From assembly GCA_030220185.1 (NCBI GenBank), contig JASPKZ010008349.1:310001-374000 (forward strand): a DNA stretch of 64,000 nucleotides. The letters run 5' to 3'. Below the pieces are notes generated by a model that was not told the origin of the DNA, searched no databases, and saw only the letters and a list, made by a program, of their open reading frames with translations. This document shows positions 47,821-59,800 of this stretch, piece after piece; within the stretch, counting starts at the first letter, position 1; every line of letters starts with the position of its first letter. This stretch comes from Diploptera punctata. Taxonomy: Eukaryota > Arthropoda > Insecta > Blattodea > Blaberidae. A program made the position numbers and the translations under genes.

Positions 47821-50800
47821 CCCCCCCCTGTATTTTAAGTTTTAATTATTAAAATTCTTTCTACCTCACCTCATATCCAATCTTCTAAGTATACCAGTTT
47901 CAAAACCTAGATGGTTTCATCCATCTTCATTAATACAGTGCAATCAGTATAGCACTGGACAGCAGATGCGGGAATTTCACTATACACTGCTGACACACTT
48001 GCGGCAGGGAACGTACAGCGTAGGATCATGGTGATACAACCACACACATTTTTGTAACTGTTTTACAAATTGTCATACCTACCAACTTTATTGAAGCAGG
48101 TGCTAGAACTGTTCACCTTTGTTGTCCATACATTTTTGACACCTCTTTATAAAATTTGTTGTACAGATTATGGATTAAGCCCTACTGGCTTTATAAAGTA
48201 GTGTTAAATTCCCAATAAATGTCTTCTTGACTAAGAAGCCGCCATTTGCAAAAGATAGAAACAAAGGTTTCAAAGCATTTGGCGCGAGGGAATTACAACG
48301 TATATAAGAAAAAAATTTGCATCTAGATCGCAACTCGCCTCGGTAGGTCAGTTGGTAGAGCATTTGGCCCAGAAAGTCAAAGGTCCCGGGTTCGAGTCTC
48401 GGTCTAGGCAAAAATTTTTCTCTTCAAATATAGATTATGGACTGTTGAACATGACGGAATCGTGTTCCAAAAAGTCTTTGTACTTGGCAGACAGATTGAG
48501 TTAACAAATATTGATCATAAATAAATACACGTTGTTCAGTAGAAAAATTATTAGCCATTATACAGTTTACACTTTACACTTATACACACGTCATTCAGTT
48601 TACACTTATACACGTCTGTTTTATAAGATACAAATTTTAAAATTGAAATAACTTATACGTACGTCATTCAGTTCACAAGGAAAAGCGACTGAGCACCTTA
48701 TCTACTCAAAGTACACTATCTGACTGTGGCCGTGAATGCGTGGGATGTACTCATATACTGCTGAGTCAGCACACATTTCAAGTACCGTGCCTACACGTGT
48801 AAGCCTTCGTCATCGCACAGCACAAACCCCGCTGTCCAATACTATACTGATATCGATTGATGTTAGGTCATTCAGGAAAACTGTTTCTTGCAGAAGACAT
48901 TACTGCAGATTTTGAAACAAGTGTAATTAAAGTTTTATTTTAGGAAGTAATATTTTGAGGTTCTTTTAATTAAATTATTTGCAGTCTGTTCATCTTACTT
49001 CAATATTCTTCTTCTTCCTTCCAAGTATTAGGCCAAGGCCTGTTACGATCCTATAGAAAATTTTCCCTCCAGCGCTTCCGGGAAATTCTCGTATAAGACT
49101 TGAAAGCATAATAATAGTCCCTTCGATTGGTTGCTGGCCTAAGGAAGGCAAGACTAGTGATGGGGCTGCCATCTTATAGCCTCTGGTCAGTCTTTTCTGG
49201 AGAAGAAAAGAAAATAAAGGAAAGAAGAAATGGAAAAAAGGAAAGACTCCCTAGCCCTCGGATGCCCTAATAGCGTCGGGGATGAAAAAACAAGAGTTAG
49301 CCAAGAGAGGTTAGATAGTAAAGTTAAAAGAGTGCAAAACACAAGTAAGTGGAAGAAATGTTTTGCTCAGCTTGGGCACCTTGTGGTCGCCATCCACATA
49401 TCCCCTAGATGAGGACTCCTGAGAGTTACTTCAATATTAATCACCATTAATATTGAGGTAAGATGAACAGACTGTAAATAATTTAATATAAGTATAATTA
49501 GAAGACTGGATATGAGGTGAGGAATAAAGAATTTTAATTTAAATCTTAAATTAAACCTCATCATTTTTCCTATAAAAATTCAATCTCCATTGTTGTTCCT
49601 TCAGCTTAACTTTAGTACCTAGAAATTAATTAAGTCATTAACCCAGAGATATCAACCTCATGCTATAATAAAACTAGACTGTGAATTAAAATTTAAACTA
49701 TGCATATCATCAAGTATATCATCATCATCATCATCCTAGAAGAACTGTTACGGCCTAAGAAAGCGGTTTTCGTACCATCTTTTCATATGTCGACCAAGTG
49801 ACCGTTTCCCATTTGGACAGTAGTTCATTATTGCCTTGGGGATCCTGGATCTAGCCATTCTTGAGACATGTTCCTTCCAGTTTAGCTGATATCTGGAGAT
49901 ATAGTCCAGTATTGGTGACACATTAAGTTCTTGAAGAATTTCTACATTTTTCTTTCGATCCCATTTGGTGTAGCCAGCTGTTCGGCGCATAAATTTCATC
50001 TCACAAGCTGTTAGTCTGCTTTCATCTCTCGTCCTTATAGTCTATAAGTCCTATAGTCCACGCTTCACTCCCATAACATAGGACTGGTCGAGCCATTATT
50101 TGATAAAGACAAGTACGAGTTGATTTTTGCACTAATGAAGGTTTTAAAACTCTATTAATGATTCCCATTGATTTGTTGAATTTCACAATTTTTTTCTGAT
50201 AAATCCAAAAGAGAGTTTATATCCTAAATAAGTAAACTCATTAACTCTCTCTAAAATTTTGTTATTTAAACAAATTTTGCTTGGTATTGGGGATTTTCCA
50301 CAAAAGGCCATTATTTTAGTTTTATTGGTAGATATTTCCATTGAATATTTCTGGGCTATCAAATTTAAATTATGTACTGACCATTGTAAATCATCTTCAG
50401 ATGTTGCTAGTAAAACAAGATCATCTGCAAACATTATTATATCTAATTTTAAATTTCTATTGATAGTGATACTTCCATGTTTTGTTTCTCTAACGTCTTT
50501 TGCAATGGCATTCATATATATGTTAAAAAGTAGAGGGGAGAGGCCACAACCTTGTCTGACTCCTGAGTTTATTTCTTTCCACTGAGTTATTTTTTCTTTT
50601 ATTTTTATTGCAATGAGAGTTGACTTATAAATGTTATAAATATTATGTATGATCTGCTTTGGGATCTGATCTTTCATCAAAATTTCAAATAATAGACTTC
50701 TGTTCACTTTATCAAAGGCTTTTTTAAAGACAATAAATGCCAAGTGTGTTTCTATATTAAATTCACGATGTTTCTCAATCAAAATTTGCATTATATCAAG

Positions 50801-53800
50801 TATATTCTACTATCTTTATATAACATCAGCATCTTTCATGAGTCATTCCTTGTACAGAACCTTGTAATGCTACAATCCGATTATTGTAACATATACAATG
50901 ACAGTTGGCCGCGGTGAACTAGAGGTTATGCTTCTTGCCTCTGGTCCCGTGGGTCACAGGTTCAAACCCGGCTGGAGTCAATGAACTTTTTTAGGATGGA
51001 AAAATCCAAGGAGCAAGTCCTCCGGGAGGGACTTTAAACCGTGAGTCCCGATTCTGAAGATTTTCAGGCTCGTAAAAGATCCTTAAGCATGAATGAAAAG
51101 GCCTCTAAGCAAAATTTACCAAATTTTCCCGTCCAAGTACTACCTTGGTTTCCTATATGTCAATATGAGGCAGAATGCTGACCACGACCACTCAAATGAC
51201 ACCTATACAAAAAGAAGTGTAACTAAATTAGTATGGTTCAATTCTTCCCTGTAGGGGGAGAGCGCCTAAATCTCTGTTAAGAGAAACATGGGCTTACAAG
51301 AAAAAGAATATACAACGACCTGGTCCACTGCTGTGGTCTCAAGATAGTGTGCTGCCTTGTCATGCAGCGGGCTCGATCCCTGGTCAGAATGAGTTTCCTG
51401 GGTAAGGTTTCTTTTTGGGGTTTTTCGTCATGTGTAAGAAAATGTCAGGAAACTTTGAGGCCCAAATGGTCCCTAGCATCAAAAGGCCAATATAATCATT
51501 ATCATTCATGTTATTATTATTGATTTCGTACATCTCAATGATGGATAAATCATATTTGAAGAGAAAAATTATACGCTCAGACCGGGACTTGAACCCGGGA
51601 CCCTTGGTTCTCTAGACCAAGTGCTCTACCAACTGAGCTACCTGAGCAAGTATCGATCTAAACGCAAATCTTTCTCTATATACATTGTAATTCCCGTCCA
51701 CCAAATGCTATGAAGCCATGCTTCTATCTTGCAAATGGCGGCTCCTTTATTAAGAAGACATATTTGGGAATTATACATTACAGCCAGTACGGCTTTTTCC
51801 GTGTTATTATTATTGATTTCGTACATCTCAATGATGGATAAATCATATTTGAAGAGAAAAATTATACGCTCAGACCGGGACTTGAACCCGGGACCCTTGG
51901 TTCTCTAGACTAAGTGCTCTACCAACTGAGCTACCTGAGCAAGTACTGATCTAAACGCAAATCTTTCTCTATATACATTGTAATTCCCGTCCACCAAATG
52001 CTATGAAGCCATGCTTCTATCTTGCAAATGGCGGCTCCTTTATTAAGAAGACATATTTGGAAATTACACATTACAGCCAGTACGGCTTTTTCCATGTTAT
52101 TATTATTGATTTCGTACATCTCAATGATGGATAAATCATATTTGAAGAGAAAAATTATACGCTCAGGCCGGGACTTGAACCCGGGACCCTTGGTTCTCTA
52201 GACCAAGTGCTATACCAACTGAGCTACCTGAGCAAATACCGATCTTCTTAATAAAGGAGCCGCCATTTGCAAGATAGAAGCATGGCTTCATAGCATTTGG
52301 TGGACGGGAATTACAATGTATATAGAGAAAGATTTGCGTTTAGATCGGTACTTGCTCAGGTAGCTCAGTTAGTAGAGCACTTGGTCTAGAGAACCAAGGG
52401 TCCCGGGTTCAAGTCCCGGTCTGAGCGTATAATTTTTCTCTTCAAATATTATCATTCATATTCACCTTAAAGTTTAAGATTAAGTATTCTCCTGGTGCAC
52501 CATCATCATACTCTGGTATCTCTCTAGACTAGCAAAGGTTTCATTACTTAATTTATTATTCCCATGGTTTTATTAAAATTAATAATTTTATTTGCTATGT
52601 CTACTTCATCCAAATATGTTAATGTATATCCAAGGTAGTTCATAATTCTTTCCTTGAACTTTGAAATTACCGCAGAAAGGAACCTCATTAGTAAATTCAT
52701 TGGACCAGAGGCAAAGACAGCAGGAATCAAGAATCAGGGCGGACAACATGAGAAAATTCAGTCTGTAATTGCTGACGATAGGGCTAAGAAGCTCTGAAAC
52801 ATATGTTCGACAAAAACAACTCTAAGAGGTAAGAAAGAACAGACCAAATGTTTTAGTTATTAAACAAACATCTTAATTAAATTAATATTGAGAAGCTAAA
52901 GCTATTACTATGATAGAAATAAGTAAATTAATAAACACAATTAAATGATTGTAAATCAATGGTAAAGAGAAAAATCTTTGCCTGAACCGGGAAGCATTAT
53001 TTATTAAATTAATATTGAGAAGCTATAGCTGTGTGGAGTCCCTTCATGTCTTCTTCAGGTAGAAGCCATTCATTGTGTATTTGTGAATGATGATTCATTA
53101 CAATTGAATGTGGGACCAGTACAGTAAGGTAAAGGAAGGATTTCTGCTTGGATGGGAATGAAGCCTGTATTAGCTCAGTGGTCAGAGCATTAGCATGGAA
53201 ATCTAAAGGTTCGGGGTTCGATTCCCGGTTCAGGCAAAAATTTTTCTCTTTACCATTGATTTACAATAATTTAATTATGTTCATTGATTTACTTATTTCT
53301 ATCATAGTAATATCTTTAGCTTCTCAATATTAATTTAATAAATAATGCTATAGCTGTGAGGAGTCCCTTCATGTCTTCTTCAGGTAGAAGCCATTCATTG
53401 TGTATTTGTGAATGATGATTCATTACAATTGAATGTGGGACCAGTACAGTAAGGTAAAGGAAGGATTTCTGCTTGGATGGGAATGAAGCCTGTATTATCT
53501 CAGTGGTCAGAGCATTAGCATGGAAAGCTAAAGGTTCGGGGTTCGATTCCCGGTTCAGGAAAAAATTTTTCTCTTTACCATTGATTTACAATAATTTAAT
53601 TGTGTTCATTAATTTACTTATTTCTATCATAGTAATATCTTTAGCTTCTCAATATTAATTTAATAAATAATGCTATAGCTGTGTGGAGTCCCTTCATGTC
53701 TTCTTCAGGTAGAAGCCATTCATTGTGTATTTGTGAATGATGATTCATTACAATTGAATGTGGGACCAGTACAGTAAGGTAAAGGAAGGATTTCTGCTTG

Positions 53801-56800
53801 GATGGGAATGAAGCCTGTATTAGCTCAGTGGTCAGAGCATTAGCATGGAAAGCTAAAGGTTCGGGGTTCGATTCCCGGTTAAAACTTTTGTGGTATCTCA
53901 TAATCAACCGGACCCTTTATAAATATTATAATAATTACACACATACTATAGGAATACTTTAAGTCAGGAAAAAATTTTTCTCTTTACCATTGATTTACAA
54001 TAATTTAATTATGTTCATTGATTTACTTATTTCTATCATAGTAATATCTTTAGCTTCTCAATATTAATTTAATAAATAATGCTATAGCTGTGAGGAGTCC
54101 CTTCATGTCTTCTTCAGGTAGAAGCCATTCATTGTGTATTTGTGAATGATGATTCATTACAATTGAATGTGGGACCAGTACAGTAAGGATTTCTGCTTGG
54201 ATGGGAATGAAGCCTGTATTAGCTCAGTGGTCAGAGCATTAGCATGGAAAGCTAAAGGTTCGGGGTTCAATTCCCGGTTCAGGCAAAAATTTTTCTCTTT
54301 ACCATTGATTTACAATAATTTAATTGTGTTCATTAATTTACTTATTTCTATCATAGTAATATCTTTAGCTTCTCAATATTAATTTAATAAATAATGCTAT
54401 AGCTGTGTGGAGTCCCTTCATATCTTCTTCAGGTAGAAGCCATTCATTGTGTATTTATGAATGATGATTCATTACAATTGAATGTGGGGGGACCAGTACA
54501 GTAAGGTAAAGGAAGGATTTCTGCTTGGATGGGAATGAAGCCTGGATTAACTCAGTGGTCAGAGCATTAGCACGGAAAGCTAAAGGTTTGAGGTTCGATT
54601 CCCGGTTCAGGCAAAAATTTTTCTCTTTACCATTGATTTACAATAATTTAATTGTGTTCATTAATTTACTTATTTCCATCATAGTAATAGCTTTAGCTTC
54701 TCAATATTAATTTAATAAATAATGCTATAGCTGTGTGGAGTCCCTTCATGTCTTCTTCAGGTAGAAGCCATTCATTGTGTATTTGTGAATGATGATTCAT
54801 TGCAATTGAATGTGGGACCAGTACAGTAAGGTAAAGGAAGGATTTCTGCTTGGATGGGAATGAAGCCTGGATTAGCTCAGTGGTCAGAGCATTAGCACGG
54901 AAAGCTAAAGGTTCGGGGATTGATTCCCGGTCAGGCAAAAAATTTTTTCTCTTTACCATTGATTTACAAACCTCTTAATGTTACTTGCTATTGTATTTTA
55001 AAATAGACAGCAAACATTTCAGTTTGCTGTTGTGCCATGGACTTTTTAATTTTTAAGATAAGTTGAATCAGCATGCATCCTGTAGCTCTCCACCAAGGCA
55101 GAATGTCATGGTGAAGGATACTCAACTACATAATCTCCCTAATTACTAAATCCTAACTTCAGTAATTATAAGTTTAACTCAAATGCTTACCAATATCTGG
55201 CATGAGCTCTTTTTGGTTTTCCTGTGGCTTAGCAGTTCCTTTAGACTTGAGTAGAGATTTCTTGTACTGTAATGCTTTACGATACATTACTTCAGCTTTC
55301 CGATACTGGCCAAGATAAAACAATGAATCTCCATAGTATACAAATGTCTGGAACTTCGCTGGTACTGTCAAGATATCAGGATTATGGTCACTGACAGAAA
55401 GCACCAGATTTGCCTGCAAAAATACATAAATATTCAGAAAACTTTTTCTTGCCATCTTGCATGTCACTAAATTCACAATCCATTTAGCAAGAATGAAAAG
55501 TTATGGTCTAAATACAATAAACATCTAAATATTTGGGCTGAACCGCAGTTATGGTTACCCTTGATCTTTCAGTTTATTGTTGTGAATTATAGCTCTTCTT
55601 CTCGTATAAGACTTGAAAGCATAATGATAGTCCCTTCGATTGGTTGCTGGCCAAAGGAAGGCAAGACCAGTGATGGGGCTCTGCCATCTTATAGCCTCTG
55701 GTCAGGCTTTTCTGGAGAAGAAAAGAAAATAAAGTTAAGAAGAAATGGAAGAAAGGAAAGACTCCCTAGCCGTCGGATACCCTAATAGTGTTGGGGTCGA
55801 AAAAAACAAGAGTTAACCAAGAGAGGTTAGATAGTAAAGTTAAAAGAGTGCAAAACACAAGTAAGTGGAAGAAATGTTTTGCTCAGCTTGGGCACCTTAT
55901 GGTCGCCGTCCACATATTACTATGAAACGCTGGAGGGAAAATTTTCTATAGGATCGTAACAGGCCTTGGCCTAATACTTGGAAGGAAGAAGAAGAAGAAG
56001 AAGCTATTCTTCTGTATTTACTAACATTTTTTAATATTTTAAACTTTTTCAAACAAGTTCTATAACCTAATGAATGGAGAACATATTTTAATCGACTCAC
56101 CTCATACATTTTCAAACTTCTTTGATACCGACGGTTTCAGACAATATCATGTCCTTCATTAGTCATAGCGTCCATTGATGAATTTCATCAATTAAAATAT
56201 GTTCTCCATTCATTATTAATGATATAACCTCATAATGTTTACTTCCCGATATTTAATTTAAATATAAGTTCTATAACATTTGATAATTTTTAAGTATTTA
56301 TTTAAATATGCAAATCACAACATTATGACACTGTTAGACAATATTGTGATGCTGACTGCTATTTTCTCCACAGAGTGTATTACTTAGTCTATGATTTTTC
56401 GATCGCTGGTTTGGGTTATCGCTGGTTGGATCGGCATTAGGGAGTGATAGGTAAGTGCACACAGGAAAAACTGCACTTAAACTAGCGTAAAATATTTTCA
56501 AAGTCCTATAGAACAACAGTGCACATACGCTGGAGTTTATAGAGCCAGCGATAACCCACAATCGAAACACATATTGATTATTATCCTCGATTACTATCAG
56601 TCGATATGAAATTTAAATGACCAATATTTGCAATAACTCCCCAAATCTATGTTAAAATAATATATTAATAATATTAAAATTACCAAACATTTGTTAAAAA
56701 TGGGTGTACACTTACTTATCACTCCCTAACACTGATCCAACCAATGATAACCCAAAACAGCGATAGAAAAATCATAGACTGGAGAAAATAGCAGTTAGCA

Positions 56801-59800
56801 TCACAATATTGTCTAACAGTGTCATTATATTGTGATTTGCATATTAAATAAATACTTCAAAATTGTCTAATAATATTATAACAATTGTTCGAAAAAATTA
56901 AAAATATTAAATAATCTTAGTAATACAGAAGAAGAGCTATGGTTTACAACAATATAATTGAAAAATAAAGCGCTAGTAGAAGTGCAGTTGAGCCGTGTAC
57001 ACCCATTTTTAATAAACTTGGTAATTTTAATATTATTAATATATTTGTTTAACATAGATTTGGGGATTTATTGCAAAGATTGGTCATTTAAATTTCAGAG
57101 CGATAATCGATATGTGGTTCGATGGTGGGTTATCGCAGACTCTATAAACTCTGGCACATGCGCACTGTTGTTCTATAGGACTGAAAATATATCAGGTAAC
57201 CTCCGATTGAGGGTCTTTCCACTTTTCAGCGGTTGCCCTTTTACCAGCCGGCTGCTGGCCCTTCACATCCACATGTGTCAATCACAGAGGTAGATGATCA
57301 ACAGCCAGTGTAGGGGTGACATGTGGTTAGCATGTCGAGTCCCCCAGCCGTTATAGCTGGTTCCTCAACCTGGAGCCGCTACTTATTGTAGCTACCCAAT
57401 TGCCTCCCGATGCTGGGTGTGCATCGGTCCCATACTGGCCGAAATACCATGAGAAAATGTCTTCCCCCATGGAGACTCGAACCAGCGCAAGTCCCGTAAC
57501 TCTGCGCCAAGGCTTCCTACCTTAATCGCTCGGCTACGGCGCGGGACTCAGGTAACCTAAAGTGCTGTTTTCCAATATTTGTTTTAAATAGATAACCTAA
57601 ACAGCAACTATATGCAGACTTCAAAAAGACTTGATTCAATTAAGAAGATAACTTGTATGGCATCCTGCTAGAATTTGAAAGTTAGTTAGTTACACTTGAA
57701 CTATTACAGGAAATATCACTGCAAGGTGTTAATACATAGGATCTTGTTTATTTTTTATTTCACTCACCTCATACTTCATAACTCCTAGCATACCCGGGTT
57801 TCGTCACACCCTTTGTGACATTCTCAATGCTGTGTCACGTTCACAACTGACGTCCGGCTGCCTTCTATCCTGCAGACTGACCTCCGCACCATCTGATGGC
57901 TGACCGACGAACTTCCAAATCAGTCCTCTCTCCTTATAACCGGGTATTTCAAAATACAACTATGAATTTTGAAATACCCGGTTATAAGGAGAGAGGACTG
58001 ATTTGGAAGTTCTTCGGTCAGCCATCAGATGGCGCGGAGGTCAATCTGCAGGATAGAAGGCAGCCGGACGTCAGTTGTTAACGTGACACAGCATTGAGAA
58101 TGTCACAAAGGATGTGATGAAACCCTGGATATGCTAGGAGTTATGAAGTATGAGGTGAGTGAAATAAAAAATAAACAACATTAAAAAACCTCATAGTGTT
58201 ATTTCCTATCTACATAACTTAACATAGGATCTTCTTGGTGATAAAATTGTATTACATATTACTTACTTACTGGCACTATCGAACCCATAGGTTCATGGCC
58301 ACACGGACATAAGCTCTCCATACATCCCTATCCTGAGCTAATGCTTTCCAATCATTCCCTGTATAATCTACTTTCCTCAAATCATAGTTAATGTTATTCT
58401 CCCACCTCATTCTTGGCCTACCAACTGGGTGTTTTCCCTCTGGCTTTCCTACAAGTCTTTCATTCCCCATACGTACATCATGTCCTGCCCACTTAATGTT
58501 CTTATTATATCTGGCTTCCTATAAAGACCATGTAGTTTTCTCCATTCACCTGTTTGTTCATCTCTCTTTGGTCCAAAAATTTTCCTAAGTACTTTATTCT
58601 CGAATACTTGTAATCTCCTTTCCTCCCTTAAAGTAGGGGTCCATGTTTCGCATCCATATAATATAACTGGTAGAATAATGGTTTTATATATTTTTAGTTT
58701 AACATTTTTTGAAAGGAGTTGGGACATCAAGAGTCTCTGCAATGCATAATAGCACGCATTTCCAGAACTGAGCCTATGTTTAATTTCTTTGTGAATCTCA
58801 TTCCTATTTGTGATTATTGTTCCTACGTATTTGAATTCAGCCACTTCCTCAAAATTTCCCTTATTTGTCATTAGCTGTCCATTTCCATTATATAGTGTAT
58901 TTCTATGTGTGACCATATATTTAGTTTTATTGATATTTACTTCCAGTCCTAATTTCTTAGTGTTACTCAATAGTGTGTGTGTATTGTCCTTTAGTATCTC
59001 CTCGCTATCGGCCAATAGTACTACATCATCAGCATAAACTAACAGCTTATTAATACCATTGAGTTGTAAGCCTTCCTCATTCTTTAAATATTTAATGGCA
59101 TGCTCAAGTACAAAATTAAATAGTAGAGGAGAAAGTGCATCTCCTTGCTTCAACCCATTCTGGATTTCAAAAGTGTCTGAAAACTGTTTGCCTACACGCA
59201 CCCTACTCATTGTGCCATTTAGACACATTGTATTACACATAGTAAATAAAATCCCAATTCACCAAATTAAAAAGTTAAAAGAGTCAGTGTGTTTGAATAG
59301 TGATACTATGGAGGGTTGTTCACGATTCCTGGCGACAAGTTTGCATCACTAATCTGCTTATGAAAACCTGTGTCTCCACCTTGCGGTTGTGTTCGATTGG
59401 ATGGCCTTGGATCTTAGGTATCGCTCGGATATGCTACACTTTGGGTCGCACGTAAATTTTTCTAAGTTCTATAGAATCGCAGTGCGCATGCGCTAGTGCT
59501 CCAATTATCCCAGGTAGATAAATGCAACCTCCAGCAGTTGGCGGTATATGTATGAGAAATCAGTATGACCAACATTGACACAAAATTCCCAGAACTTGTC
59601 TAAAAATGTATAATTAACACGAATTGAACTAGTGGAAATATGATTTCACGTGGTAACCGTCCGATATTTTGAATTTTTCATAGAATAACAGATATGAAGA
59701 GGTAATTTATTTTACATATCAAATCACATTTAAAAAGCAAGGAACCTAAAAGCTAACCAAACCTAAATCAATTACTGTAACACAAATCAATTACTCTAAC

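Larger units (their letters stand above)
47850..48985. mobile_element. PLE fold-back split by a DNA transposon
   Basis: Left arm 47850-47944 (TACCTCACCTCATATCCAAT, GTTTCAAAACCTAGATGGTT, as at 29540). Right arm 48850-48985 with GAAACA remnants and a GGAAGTAATATTTTGAGGTT end. The hammerhead 5' core is decayed. Confidence 0.6.
57705..58220. mobile_element. PLE fold-back element, U3-A8 subfamily
   Basis: Arms meet at 57957. Both carry MNFEIPGYKERGLIWKFFGQ-type tails and EVNLQDRRQPDVSC. Left terminus CAGGAAATATCACTGCAAGG, right AAACCTCATAGTGTTATTTC. Young, near-perfect palindrome. Confidence 0.87.

Noticed and set aside
51510..54969. Regularly spaced repeats that could suggest a CRISPR array or satellite
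   Set aside because: Units are 293-325 bp with tRNA-like promoters, in a eukaryotic intron and with target duplications. These are SINE multimers.
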